A DNA stretch of 64,000 nt, taken from Allolobophora icterica. Lineage: Eukaryota; Annelida; Clitellata; Crassiclitellata; Lumbricidae. Position 1 is the stretch's first letter, and every line of letters starts with the position of its first letter. The position numbers were made by a program, and so were the translations under genes. The notes beneath the pieces were generated by a model that did no database searches, had not been told where the DNA came from, and saw only the letters and a list, made by a program, of their open reading frames with translations. This document shows positions 48,696-60,888 of the stretch, piece after piece. Location: assembly GCA_963556255.1 (NCBI GenBank), contig OY744616.1, forward strand, positions 7,580,785-7,644,784, given 5' to 3'.

Positions 48696-49399
48696 CTGTG
48701 TGCGTGCGTGCGTGCGTGCGTGCGTGTGTGTGTGTGTGTGATTCAACATGCCAGACTATGATTAGCTAACAGTACCACAGTTAAATTGGATTAGGTTATT
48801 ACAGATTGCATTGGATTAAGTTTGATCTGGAAGATTTGCCGAGGTAAGGTCACATGAGAATATAAATATTTAGAAAGTTTGGTAAAATTTGGTGAGATTA
48901 GATTCGATGCGATTAAGAGACGTAAGATTTGGAGACATTAGATTGGTAAGATTTGCATAGAGTAGATCAAAAGGGGTGATTATATCATATTTAAGGTTAA
49001 AACAGGTGATAACATTACATTGAAGTGATTACATTAGATTTAAGGTTAAAACGAGTGATAACATTACATTTAAGTGATTACATTATACTGAAGGTTAGAA
49101 CCACGGAACCAACCTAGAGGCTTGAAAATCTGGTACTCTAGCGCGTAATTGTACTGCCAGAACCACTGGCATTCGACGGCACATTGAGCCCAGAGTCCTC
49201 TAAACGTGTAGTTCCTCTGGTTACTCGATTGCAATATATACGGCTCTTTCTGCTCTTTCTGCTCCAGATTATGTCCCTGTGTACCCGGAAGTGGATTCGT
49301 TACGTTGTAGAGCCAGTAGGGACCGAAGAAGCTGATGCCGCAAGCGACTAGTGCCAGCGTCAGTGACAGAGAACCGAGGACAAAGAGTGGATGTGCCAT
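44569..49399 (-). CDS. Claudin/PMP22-like four-transmembrane protein (3 exons)
   Basis: Coding exons, in transcript order, are 49399-49114, 46205-46065 and 44777-44569. Both introns are phase 1 and the protein has 211 residues. Splice sites read CTAG|gttggt, ttttag|GC, TCCT|gtaagt and tttgcag|TT. Membrane segments lie near 5-28, 97-121, 134-155 and 178-200. The first extracellular loop has the claudin-family signature GLWAQC with C73 and C77 and two N-glycosylation sites (N32, N63). The cytoplasmic tail ends GYDDDDDDYDK. Length, topology and signature fit the PMP22/EMP/claudin superfamily, which acts at cell junctions or in membrane organisation. The exact subfamily cannot be told. A short upstream 5' exon is possible because an acceptor-like agactttcag precedes the ATG. 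Intron 2 carries a MITE (45510-45685). Confidence 0.85.
45510..45685. mobile_element. hAT-like MITE in the claudin-like gene, intron 2
   Basis: Ends are CAGGGGCGTCTA and TAGACGCCCCTG, with a perfect 8 bp duplication CTGGTATG (45502-45509, 45686-45693). The interior has long G runs (45568-45577, 45604-45616). 176 bp, non-coding. Confidence 0.92.
46324..46770. mobile_element. SINE copy 1 with AAGT tail
   Basis: Contains the shared body: actcagctataatgagtaca, cactgtcggtgggaa, gagaggattggcca and tatgccgagactaagaaaat, then cttcatacccatggttgcc. These phrases recur in order at about 56725-56965, 57545-57990 and 61085-61345. To its left is an (AAGT)n-tattctttatt stretch that is the reversed 3' tail of another repeat. 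Confidence 0.75.
47081..47142. repeat. TA-rich microsatellite
   Basis: Imperfect TATATA tract within intron 1 of the claudin-like gene. Confidence 0.85.
47160..48590. other. Intron 1 of the claudin-like gene, nothing recognised
   Basis: No coding frame or repeat family stands out in this part of the intron. The ORF at 47782-48024 has no domain and is on the opposite strand. Confidence 0.4.
48603..48740. repeat. (AAT)n and (GT)n microsatellites
   Basis: AAT units at 48603-48632, GT units at 48662-48693 and 48724-48740, with a (GTGC)n stretch between. Confidence 0.9.
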
Positions 49400-49628
49400 T
49401 GTCTTGAAAACGTCACTGAAAGTCTCTCGTTGGATCAAAATCAACTACCGTCACCCTGTTAAAAGAAACACTGTCACTGATAATCTCCCATGAGATCAAT
49501 GTGAAATTCTGTCAACCTGTTGAGTGTAGAACATCAAATACGAGAACATATGCATATTTTAAAAGCAATAATATCTCAGCAAACATATTGACAACTCAAG
49601 TATTCAAGCAACTCTGTTTGAGAAAGTC

Positions 49629-49965
49629 ATTCATCGAAGACAACGAATGGTTTGGACATGTTGAGAGAATGCCAATTGACCAAATCCCACACAGTACTGT
49701 GTACTACATGTAAAGTCTGAAGGACTGAGTGCTCCTGAGTAGGTATCTTGAAGGAGCACTATATAAATTTTCAGAAAGAATGAATGAATGAAAGAGAAAC
49801 AAAGGCAGACCAAGACTCCACTGGATAGACAATAAAAATAAGGACATAACATCACTTGGATTAACACTGAGAGGAGCAGTGGACTTGACATATGACCGAG
49901 GACAGTGGAGACAATTTATTCGTACCCATTGCCACCAAATGGTTGGCGTCAGGAACTGACGATTG
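49629..49965 (+). mobile_element. LINE 3' end fragment
   Basis: Translation gives WFGHVERMP and then RGRPRLHWIDN and DRGQWRQFI, typical of the extreme C-terminus of a LINE reverse transcriptase polyprotein. The conserved tail ggagcactatataaatt with (GAAT)n is embedded at 49750-49792, so a second element is nested in it. Another copy of the same C-terminus is at 60890-61060 reversed. Confidence 0.8.
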
Positions 49966-51299
49966 CGCTGATGATAAAACATGTCTTAAGAGTGACAAAG
50001 TAGTTTTTGAGATAGTGCACCAGTTCATTAAACCAACCGATGCAGGAGAAAATGTCTCTACCATGAGGTAGTCTTGACTAGCAGGGAAAGACTAATGAAC
50101 AGAATGAAAATGTGGGGAGAAAATGTATCTCTACCGGGAGATACCAGTACGGAAAGACCAGTGGGCAGAATGGAAAATGTATAGAGAAACTGTATCTTTA
50201 ATGGGAGGTAATCTGAACCAATTGGGAAATACCTACGGTAGGAAAACATGTGGTAAATGTATCTTTACCCGGATATCATCTGAACAAGTGAAGGAGAGGT
50301 TCCCAATTTCGGAAACCACACCCGGAAGTAGCTCAGCTTGAAACTGAAAGCCTCAGACATAAATATAAATTATGTGGACCAGCAAAACCAACCACAAAGA
50401 ATGATGCTTGTGTCGCTCTGTCAACTTATTAAAGACTCCGAACAATATAACGTTCTCTCAACAATAACCACAACAAGTGTTATCATTTACAAGCTGTATA
50501 TGGTGTTTAGTTACCAAAATTAGTCTCTTTCACTTTTTCTTCTGACTTGATACTTGTATATCTTCCTGATAACTTCCTGAGCAAACAAGCAGATGAATGA
50601 AACTGTGTCATTTGCAAATGTTAAAGGTCACTCATAATTTATAATTTCAAGCGGAGAAATGAATGTTGGACACTGCTGCATTCAAAATGTTCCTCAAAAT
50701 TAGTTTCTTACAGGTCTGATATTATATTACAGTAACAGTGACAAAGAATAAAGATAGCAAAATCAAGAATATACCAGATCATTATATCACAGATGTTTCA
50801 AGTAGGAGTGTATCAGTATAAGTACTTTGGTCTCAATTATGAGTACAAGTGTTTTAACCATCAGTATCGTGACCTCTCATGGCAACATTGGCCATCTCAT
50901 GGCAACATCGGCCGCTGACTGAAGTACAAGTACTTTGGTTTCAAGTATAAGTATGAGTACAAGTACTTAGGCTATAATACAAATGCGTGTGGCTACCAAA
51001 AGTACAGTTAAGGAGACATTTATTTATTTAGCAAAGTAAGGTTAAATCAATTATGTAGTTTCACTTATCATAAACTACATGAGCAATTATGAATGAGTGC
51101 ATGTGTTGTAAGAATTACCCATTAAAGTCTCAGGTAGAGGTACAAATATTTTGGTATCAAGTACAAGTATGAGAACAAGTACTTAAAAACTGTACTTGAT
51201 TTGTACTCGACTACAAGTACAAGTACCAATTATAACATTCCTGTGTCGCAGCGCATCCAGTTCAAACTTTCAACTCTTCTGCGCAACTGTCTTGTCAGG
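49966..51299. other. No gene; short-period repeats
   Basis: At 50040-50290 a unit with gagaaaatgtatctctacc recurs about three times at roughly 85 base spacing. At 50800-51235 there are many copies of caagtatgagtacaagtact and its variants, a palindromic AAGTACTT-based repeat. No coding evidence. Confidence 0.5.
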
Positions 51300-51921
51300 G
51301 TCAAGTCAAGTCAAAATCCGTTTATTAGAACACCGTGTAAAGCTTAACAAACAACTGATTAAGTATTTAGTAAGGTTACAGGCGAGTGTTATAATAGGAT
51401 ACCCCTAAGGAACACGTCCCGCTATTTGGGGCACCCAAGGTGTTCACAGGCAGAACGGACATATGCGTATAATTATACAAGGAAAACGATTTGAAAATTC
51501 TTAACTATCAGAATACAAAGTGATGCAAGCAGCAACATAATAGGCAAATCATAATAGCAGCAACGTACTAGGCAAATCAGGTACTCAACAACTACATGTA
51601 GTCATGTAGTGACATTTGGTTTATAATATAAAACTTTAGCAACACTTTAAATCGACTAATAGGCAATATCGAGGTTAACTCATCGGGTAAAGCATTCCAC
51701 AACCTAGGGCCCTGACATTTAATAGAAAACCATTTTACATTAATACGAGCAAATTCTGGACGATATTTTAGGGCACTACGCGTCAGACGTTGATGTAGGC
51801 CTATAGTTACACCCCTCCCAAAGTAGGACGCAAAGGACAGTGGCAGCAAATTATTATGATAACGATACATGAACAGGCCACATTGGTATATATTTATTTG
51901 GTTTATTGTCAAGATATGCAT
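51300..51921 (-). mobile_element. LINE C-terminal fragment, 5'-truncated
   Basis: The - strand frame at 51921-51592 reads QCGLFMYRYHNNLLP, then FKVLLKFYI after GPRLWNALPDEL. This is the usual ending of CR1/Jockey-type reverse transcriptases. Its 3' end lies at about 51300, with the tail gacttgacttgaccc. Confidence 0.85.
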
Positions 51922-51964
51922 CTCAGCAAATATTTGTTTAGTAGGCCTACTAGCGCTATTAGGG

Positions 51965-52180
51965 TAGCTCTTTGTTACCTCAGGACCTTCTGTACCCCAG
52001 TCTCTCCACTCCCTATAGTCGTTCCACTTTCTGCTCGGCCAAGGACCTTCTGTTTGTCCCTCGCATGGTGAAAGCCACTGATCCGTCTAGGAGCTCTGCC
52101 TATGTTTACCCTTCTGGTTGGAACTGCCTTCCACAGGAATTGCAGCTTCAGTTCCTCAAATTAGATTGTCTACATTAATC
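51965..52180 (+). mobile_element. LINE C-terminal fragment, second family
   Basis: One frame reads RSTFCSAKDLLFVPRMVKAT and then YVYPSGWNCLPQELQ, a decayed version of the last segment of an L2/CR1-like reverse transcriptase. It is opposite in orientation to the preceding fragment and broken by frameshifts. Confidence 0.65.
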
Positions 52181-53825
52181 GTTTTCATGACGAAAGTGAT
52201 CAAGAAACTGCATTTCAAAATGTCTTTACCAACAAAAAGTCCAGATCCAACAAGGAACTAGTCGACACTAAACCACCAACTCCCTCACACTTGGACAAAC
52301 TTGGAAACGTTACAAAGTATACACCTCTTCAGAAAGAAGCCCCTTTTATAGCTGAATCCACAATTCAGCAGAATTCCTGACAGAACAAATATGTACCGAA
52401 GACCCCTACTCCATTGGTCACCATTTCGTGCTCACCAGATCAGATATGCACGAATAGACATTCCTACGCACTGACTTAGAAGGGACTGGCTTATGCAAAC
52501 GAGTTTCTGGAAAGCATACATAATTGTCATAATTGTAATTTCTACTTGTAAATGAACATTTATAAAAGCGCCTCTCGATGATTCAGAGGCTATCAACGCC
52601 AATCATCGTCGATATGACGGCGTCGTTAAATAAACGTTACAAACCATTCAGAGGCTCTCCCGACCCAAAGTCAGTGCCAACACTAACAAATGAAATGGAC
52701 TTCAGGCTTTTCCGGAACAGAGGAAGAGAAAGACTAAAGAGCTCAAGCCGAAATTCCTGCATAAGACGGTTCAAATTTATAGAGGGGCTAACATAAGCAA
52801 AACGTCTAGATTGAACAGTAGCCCCACGCACGAGGGGTACAACCAGAAGCAACCAAAAGGCCTCTGGCAGCTGAGTGGAGAATTATTTTGGCACAAGACA
52901 AGTCATGAAATAGATATGATATCCGAGATGTATCTACTCATTCTAAGCACTGATACGTTAACATAATATGCGTTATCAATAGCATGTGCACAAGCGGTTG
53001 GATGGACCTATCCCTGCAACACTACCTCCTATTCCACCCCTCGTGCTGACCTTGATTACTGCAATGCGCTATTTGCACTGTACAAGAATCAGGCCAGACA
53101 AGCAGGCGGAGAGGAATGAAAGGAAGGTTCGCTGGCTGAATATATCTGAATGACTTGACAGCTGACTGACGCTCTGACTGACTGACACTCTGAGTGACCA
53201 ACATACTAAACAACCGACAGCCTTGCTACCTGGCTGCTGATATGATTTACTGATTGATGGACAGACTGGCTAATTGACTGACTGACGGACTGGCCTTGTT
53301 GACCGACAAGGCTGACTGGCTGATTTACGGATTGAATGACATCTTTGGAAATAAACCTTAAAAAACTATATATATATATGCTTGAAGTCAAAAGAGGAAC
53401 TGAGAAGGTTTGCCTTTCTCTCCATAGCATCCAACCTGCCAAAGGCACACCCCTCCCTCCGTCAGAGTCACAATCTGTAAATAATTACTGTCGGCCAGCC
53501 AGACAGACAGACACTTAACTAGCTACATTTCGTCCAGGGTACACAGTGCGCCGAGCCAGGATGGTGTTGCCACTTTAATTACACTCTCCTTCGTGCCTCT
53601 GGCAATGTTTTGCAATGTCCTAAAAGGGAAGTCAGAAAGAATACCAGATCGCAATTAATATATGCACGATAGTTTTACCGATGGGGCAAAAGATGAATCA
53701 ACTTTGTTGTGACTTATGCACACATCAAACGTCAGTTGTGCGGACACTGTTCATTATTTCACAAAGTATTCGATGACACTTTTGAAGATGACATTAATGC
53801 TAAATTGCCCACTTTCATCCTTAGA
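52181..53825. other. No gene; simple-sequence patches
   Basis: A (CTGA)n-like patch lies at about 53155-53330. The segment 52550-52625 has tataaaagcgcctctcgatga, a LINE or SINE 3'-end-like sequence. No coding sequence was recognised. Confidence 0.45.
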
Positions 53826-54215
53826 AGAGCATGAGAGCCACGAGCATGAGAGCCACGGGTACGAGAGCCACGGGTACAAGAGCCATGAGCATGAGAGCCA
53901 TGGTATGAGGGCCATAAGCATGAGAGCCATGTATACGAGAGCCATGTATACGAGAGCCACGGGTACAAAAGCCACAAGTGTAAAACCTTTGCGTATGACA
54001 GCCATGAGTATGAGAGTCACAGGTGTGAAAGCCACGAGTATGAGAGCCACGGGAGCGAGAGCCATGGGTACGAGAGCCATAGGTACAAGAGCCACGAGTA
54101 TGAGAGCCACGGGTATGAGAGCCACAGGAATCAGAGCCACGAGTATGAGAGCCGCGGTACGAAACCCATGGCTATATGAGAGCCACAAGTGTGAAAGCCA
54201 CATGTATGAGAGCAA
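53826..54215. repeat. Minisatellite, 12-15 bp units (AGCCAYGRGTAYGAG)
   Basis: About 26 units of gagagccacgggtac and variants, many with the spacing of multiples of three. Open frames of about 150-167 codons on both strands (repeated ESHGYKSHEHESH on the + strand) result from the repeat. No evidence for translation. Confidence 0.9.
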
Positions 54216-54987
54216 ATGAAAAGCAGAGGCAGAGGAGGTGTTAGCGACTTAATTTTCTTTGCCTTGACACATCAGCACCGGTGGTTATTCCTCTCCCTCT
54301 TAAATTCACACAACAAAATATGGTTGGGTATGTATTTCCTGTACTGCAATAATCTCGTTGCAGAATGACATCATTAGGTTGAAAAATGAAATACAGTACA
54401 ATAAACCAAAATATATACAACAATATACAATAAAATAAAAATAATGTATGTAAATACGTGGTTTTAGTATCAGGTCTGTTGTATAAAATGAAAAAGTGCT
54501 CAAAGTTCACATACAGCTGAAGAAGCAGATGAAACTAATATCAGCAATTAGGTAATTCGGAAATATCAATTATCCCTTCTGAGAAAGTTATACATTTTGT
54601 TCAAAACGAAACATGAGCTTCTAAGCTTCTCTTTGCCTCTTTGACGCAAACACTTGAAGACGATTTTGTTGATCGTGGTTTTATGTTTTAGGTCAGGAGC
54701 AACTCTTGAAAGGCGCCATATAAATTTCCATTACCATTACAAAAACAAAGTGTTTTTTTCACATTATATAGATTGCCATGTGCTGTATAAGGTGGAAGAG
54801 GGAAGATCTCTTATGGCTAGTATCAGAGAGAGAGAGAGGATGTAGCCTGGTCATACACTGAGAACGGATTCACTACTGAGAACAGTCATGGAGGGAAGAG
54901 TGGAGAAAAAGAAAACGGGCGGAAGACCTAGACGGATGCTGCTGGACTGGATGATAATGGATGGATAAAGTAAACTGAAGGATATAG

Positions 54988-55165
54988 CCTCAGGCTCCTC
55001 TACTCATCTACCACAGGCTCCTATACTCATCTGCCACAGGCTCCTCTACTCATCTACCTCAGGCTCCTCTACTCATCTGCCTCAGGCTCCTCTACTCATC
55101 TACCTCAGGCTCCTCTACTCATCTGCCTCGTGCTCCTCTATTTATCTACCTCCGCCTCCTCTACC
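54988..55165. repeat. Minisatellite, about 23 bp unit
   Basis: About 7 units of aggctcctctactcatctac, with alternation between acctc and gcctc at the junctions. Confidence 0.9.
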
Positions 55166-56724
55166 TATCCCTCCACAGCCTGTCCACTCCAAACTGAAGT
55201 CCCACCTCTTCCTACCCTACTTCAACCAACCCTTCGCCGTCCAAGCTTTCTCCTTGACAAAACCCGCCTTAGCAGCTGCACGGACTCCTCTCTCTCTGGC
55301 AACCGGACTCAGATCTCCACTTAACCCTTCTGACTCGACGCAGGGCTCATGATTAAGCTTGTGCTCTGCGCTTAGCATTAGAGTAGCCATTTAGAAATTT
55401 TAAGTTAACGATTACTACGAAGAAGCCCAACATCGAGAGGCTTGGCGCCATTGAACTTTTGAACCTGGCCAAGGCAGAGGGCTGACAGATCAGATGCCTA
55501 TGAAAGTGCCTAACGTATCTAATATCAACCTGATATTTGTTGAAATCGACATACCGTAGGTAATTTGAAACAACAATTTATCACTAAAAACTACTGTACC
55601 GTACTTTAAAACGCTTCTTTTTGCCGACAGCTACTGCCAGTTAACCCGTTCGGAACGCATAAAACTTCCCTTGCGAACACGAAACGTCTAAAAACTTAGT
55701 CAGATTTAGTTATCTAGCCCTAGAATGAGACAAACATGTTTGTTTTAGTATCAGATTCTCTCTGACTAACCTGATTGCAAATTTTCCACAGCGTATCCAT
55801 CCAAAGCTTCACGATATCTGGGACAATTCAATCACCTAGTCCCGGTCTCAATCCGACTCAGATTCAGCCCAATAGGCAGTCCGTCATGCATGACCTATTC
55901 TCAGAATGCACCTTGCCCCACCCCTCCCCCCATCATCCTCCACCTCCCCGAGGAGACTTGGACACCGAGTACAGAAGCCTTGGCCTAGAGCCAAGCCTTG
56001 TGTACCGCCCCGTCAACAGCACTCGAGGCTGGCCTACGCCATGAACTCCTATGTATACGCCGAGTGATAGAACTTATTCTAAGAGTTCGCCGACATGGTA
56101 ATACCACGTACACCGTAAAATGTAAATGTATACGTTTATATATATATCGACCGTATAGTCTCAGATCTGCTCATACAAGAATTAAGCCAGGTATTGCAAT
56201 ATTATATATATATATATACCTGTGTATATATATATATATAGACATACACATACACACATATATATATATATATATACATATTATACCTGAATTCTAATCC
56301 TTCAGCCCGATACATTTACATATGGCATACATGTGGGGCTTCAAAGTGTATTTCTGACCTATTATAAATGAGGGCAATATTATTCCTATTGTACTATACA
56401 CCACAGGTATACTTACTCATGCTATGTATGCATATGTATGTCTACAAATACATAATTTACAATGCATATAATTATATGCTACTGAAATATTATATTATTA
56501 CAGTGGGGGAGGCTGGGATAAGCGTCAACACGGGCATTTGGCAGACGCGAGACTGTTCAACGTCTCTCCCCTATGGCTGTTTAGTATTAGTCGTATTTAC
56601 CACTGCACACCTGAAATAACTCTGCCAGAACAGATCCAGGTTGAAGTCCACACAGTGCTAAACGAATCAACAAGTTCCGATCTGTAACCTGCCGAGAAAC
56701 AGCGAGAGAAATTAACATAGAACA
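55166..56724. other. No gene recognised
   Basis: Pyrimidine-rich DNA at 55166-55330, then unique-looking DNA and a TA-rich microsatellite at 56199-56280. The stretch 55340-55410 (ctctgcgcttagcattagag) resembles, reversed, the segment at about 37010 and 46380, so a small repeat is present. Confidence 0.45.
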
Positions 56725-56968
56725 CCCTAATTGGTTGAGTAACTTGTTGGATATCACCAGGGGGTTCAAATCCCCGCCAGGGCAGAAAGTTGTTTTCGAG
56801 ATTTCTGCTCCGCGTGGGTCCCCTAGCAAACTCACCGTGCACCGTCGGTGGGAACATGAGACGGCGAGGAGAGGAGTGACCGCCCGCCCTCATATGCCGA
56901 GGCTAAGAAAATGTCGTAACATGGCTGCCTCAGGTCTAACTGAAGAACTAATTTTCATCTTCAGTTAA
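56725..56968. mobile_element. SINE copy 2, best tRNA-like head
   Basis: The head has a good B box GGTTCAAATCC (56763-56773) with an A-box-like tggttgagtaacttgttgg upstream. The shared body follows: caccgtcggtgggaa, gaggagaggagtgaccgccc and atatgccgaggctaagaaaa. Confidence 0.8.
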
Positions 56969-57544
56969 TTATATTTGCATTGATAAATCTTCATGGCTCA
57001 GCGGCAGATGAAAGCACACTGCGAGTTACAACATCGGGACTATGGTTTGCCAAGCGATTATTGCTGTGGCCTTTCCTTTTACACGCCATTTTCACTCATT
57101 TATTGCCCTATTTCCCAAGTTACAGAACTGATAAACATATTCAGCGTTTGTAATAAAAAAGGTTAAACATAATGTAATTACAGTTTACAGCGCCAACGAT
57201 ACTCTGTTGCACGGTCATGTGTGTGCACTTCTGAACTTGGCACTGTATTTTACTGTAGTTCATAAGACTTCAATATAACTGAACATTCTATCAAGGGTTA
57301 CAGGGATTAAATGTCTGACAGAACAATCTGACATTCTGAGTAATTCTATCCTCATGCTGAACAACACTTGAGAATAGAGAAGTTTACGATGTGAAAACCG
57401 TAAAGCCACAGAGTGCAAATTGAACAGATTGAGATGATGTTGTCCAGGCCCAGTGATATGAACCATACGGTCTAAGAAACAGGCAAACAAAGAAACCCAG
57501 GATAGTCGTTGTGTCCTAAATAGGAAATGCTTAGGGAACTCTCC

Positions 57545-57742
57545 ATATAGTGCATGATAGTCTAGCGGTTAGCATGCCAGACTGTCAGCCACAAGGTTGG
57601 AAGTTCAAATCTCCTTCATGCCAGAAAGATATACGAGGATTTAATTGTGCTCCCAGTGAAAAACTCAGCTATAAAATGAGAAAAAGTATAATAATAATAA
57701 TAATAATAATATAATAATAATAATAATAATAATAATTAATAA

Positions 57743-57773
<31 letters not shown>

Positions 57774-57990
57774 AAATATTACCTTGTATAAAGAAGTCTT
57801 GAGAACAACTTGGAAAGGCGCTTGGTCGACACGGAAAAAATAATAATAATAATAATATACAATAATAATAAGATTATACTGGTTCTACACAGTCAGTGAC
57901 AGGATCAGAGGCGAGGGAGAGGACTCGCCACCCGCTCTCACATGCCGAGGCTGAGAAAATGAAGTCGCTAGCGCTTCATACCCATGGTTG
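57545..57990. mobile_element. SINE copy 3, interrupted by (AAT)n
   Basis: tRNA-like head tagtctagcggttagcatgc and B box GAAGTTCAAATCT (57600-57612), then aactcagctataaaatgag. After an (AAT)n-rich insertion (57690-57862) the body resumes with gagaggactcgccacccgc and atgccgaggctgagaaaatg. Confidence 0.78.
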
Positions 57991-58549
57991 ACCATCAGAA
58001 TTAGTTCAAGCGATTGCTCTTTATCTTGTTCTTCCTCTTCTTCTAGCTCTCAATCTTCCTCTTCTTTCCCTTCCTCTTGTTCTTCTTCTTTTTTATTCTT
58101 CTTCCTTTCAAAGAGCTCTCAAGTACTGGGTAGTATACTTAGGTACCATCAAAAGCCACAGGAATACAGTTTAACTAACAGTCTGGCTTCAATCCGAAGT
58201 AGCAATACAACTCAGGTGAAATCAAGACAATGCCAACGCTATAAAGCTCGGTTGTATACAAAGGTTTAAGAGCTCACGGACAGACTGGAAAGTGCAAATG
58301 AGTTGTGTGTTCTGAAGCACACTTTCACCAGGTGCCAGTGCTACTGCGAGCAACAGGGTCAAGAGTAAAGCAACAGCCAGGCGAAAATTAGCACTGTAGC
58401 ATTGTTACTGAGGCATAGCAGGTAAGGAGAACGACCAGAGGTGCTTAGAACCACTGGTGTGTGGTGATGACATGTATATGCGTGGACCTGGATAGTGGTA
58501 TGCACTGGCTAGCAGTAAACTGGCACTAAGGCATCCGTATACGAGTGTA
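57991..58549. other. No gene; CT-rich patch
   Basis: CT-rich low-complexity DNA at 58015-58120, then unique DNA without recognised features. Confidence 0.45.
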
Positions 58550-58679
58550 GGACATTAACCCCCCCGGACAAAAGCCCCCCCGGACAAAAGCCCCCCCGGA
58601 CAAAAGCCCCCCCGGACAGAAACCCCCCCGGGGTAGGACAAAATCCCCCCGGCTAGGAAATAATAACCTATATTTCACA

Positions 58680-58835
58680 CATATATATCAAACATACATA
58701 TATACATACACGCATAAAATACATATATACATACAAACATATATACATACATGCATAATATACATATATACATATATACCTACATATATACATGCATATA
58801 TACATACATAAATACATACATACACCTCAACATAA
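58680..58835. repeat. Degenerate (ACAT)n tract
   Basis: atacatacat with TATATA variants inside the foldback element. Confidence 0.85.
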
Positions 58836-58991
58836 GTCGGAATATATTTCAATTTGTTTAATAAGAAGAAATACATGTATATATTTACAGTTTGTTTAAT
58901 TCGAAGAATGATTACAGACCAACGTAAAAGTTTATAAGACTATAATGGTCCAAAATTTGTCTCTAACGCTGTTTTAGTAAAACTAAAAAAC

Positions 58992-59252
58992 CTACAGGCG
59001 AATGTTATGTCCTAATCCATGGAGGGTATCTTCGATGGATTTCTTTCCATCACGCCGATCTTGGCACAACTGCAGTAGACGGTCCTGTAGCTGCTTGGTG
59101 GTGCGTCTGACGCGCTTAATGGGCAGCTGACCTCGCGAGGCCTGTAATAAGGCCGTGTTTACCATGGCCTCATCCTGCTTCAGCGCCCCTATGAAAACCC
59201 ACAGGGAAGGGTGATGATGACCGACCAGGCTCGCGAATCCTGACATTAACAA
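58992..59252 (-). pseudogene. MULE-type transposase, C-terminal fragment
   Basis: 86 residues. The segments SLVGHHHPSLWVFIGALKQD, RGQLPIKRVRRTTKQLQDRL and TLHGLGHNIRL match the pattern of the C-terminal part of animal MULE transposases, as I recall it: an HP-x-[IL]-W-x-[FL]-I segment, then a basic helix, then a GxGHNIR-type ending. The catalytic core is absent. The ORF is closed by stops on both sides within the foldback element, so this is a remnant. The family assignment is by recognition, not by search. Confidence 0.65.
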
Positions 59253-59599
59253 GCCTTAAGTTAAGAACTAGGCGACTAACAAGTCTTATTTTACACCTGA
59301 ATGACACTAACAAGTCTTTAGTCTATACGTTTACATCATTAACAAGCTGACACGAGGGCAACAGGGCTATTAAAGTTTCTCAATTAAATGTAGATATAGG
59401 CTTATAACACAGAGGGGGGTTTCTGTCCGGGGGGGCTTTTGTCCTAGCTAAAATCGGGGGGTTTCTGTCCGGGGGGGGCTTTTGTCCGGGGGGGTTTTTG
59501 TCCGGGGGGGCTTTTGTCCGGGGGGGTTAATGTCCGTTCCCCTCCGTATACACGTCCTAAACGGAACTATAGAATCTATGGTAAAAGGATAATGACTAG

Positions 59600-59800
<201 letters not shown>

Positions 59801-60003
59801 CTCTTCCTTTCTCTCTCTCTCTCTCTGTATGTCTGTCTCTGTCTCTGTCTGTCTGTCTCTCTCTCTATGTGTTCTTTCCTCTGCCTTTCTCTGTATCCGT
59901 CTTTATATTTTACTATCTTATTCTCCATAATTATACCCAGTGTATATATCTCTTCCTCTCTGCCTCTATCTCTGTATCAGTCTCCTGGGCTTTCTTATAG
60001 CTA

Positions 60004-60110
<107 letters not shown>

Positions 60111-60489
60111 TTCTCTCTCCACATCTTCCTGTCTGTTGACTGTCTTCCTCTGTCGCACCCTCTCATCTCTGTCTATCTCTAAATCTACCTTCCTTTCTGT
60201 AATGTCTTTCTCTCCCTCTCTCTCACTGAATCTCTTTGTCTGCCTTCATCCCTACACGAAAGCCACCCCACCATGAGTTAGTAAATAACTGGAATGCCAA
60301 GACCAAATAGTTTACTCCTTCTGGCCTATTTATATCCACCCACAATGTGTCCTCCGCCTAGTCAGGGCATCTGGTATAAACCAAGCCAATCTTAACCTCA
60401 CAATCAACCACGTTAGAGAAGAACACAAAAACCTCATAGATTAGTAATTGTAATTGTAATCCAACATTAGTGGTACAAGACTTTAGTGA

Positions 60490-60888
60490 CCACCACCACC
60501 ACCACCACCACCACCACCACCACCACCACCACCACCACCACCACCACCACCACCACCACCACCACCACCACCACCACCACCACCACCACCACCACCACCA
60601 CCACCACCACCACCACCACCACCACCACCACCACCACCACCACCACCACCACCACCACCACCACCACCACCACCACCACCACCACCACCACCACCACCAC
60701 CACCACCACCACCACCACCACCACCACCACCACCACCACCACCACCACCACCACCACCACCACCACCACCACCACCACCACCACCACCACCACCACCACC
60801 ACCACCACCACCACCACCACCACCACCACCACCACCACCACCACCACCACCACCACCACCACCACCACCACCACCACCACCACCACCA
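60490..60888. repeat. (CCA)133 microsatellite
   Basis: About 400 bases of uninterrupted CCA. It abuts a reversed LINE 3' end at its right edge, so it probably grew from the LINE tail (TGG)n. The poly-His, poly-Thr, poly-Trp and poly-Val frames are artefacts. Confidence 0.97.

Larger units (their letters stand above)
58550..59535. mobile_element. Foldback element with MULE transposase remnant
   Basis: The ends are inverted repeats of about 100 bases built from GGACATTAACCCCCCCGG followed by repeated ACAAAAGCCCCCCCGG. The right end is the complement. The interior holds a - strand ORF related to a Mutator-like transposase C-terminus (next entry). No clear target duplication was found. It is an internally deleted, non-autonomous derivative. 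Confidence 0.75.

Noticed and set aside
53716..54219. 167-codon ORF of repeated ESHGYKSHEHESH
   Set aside because: A minisatellite whose unit lengths are often multiples of three. The opposite strand is equally open and there is no start context or homologue.
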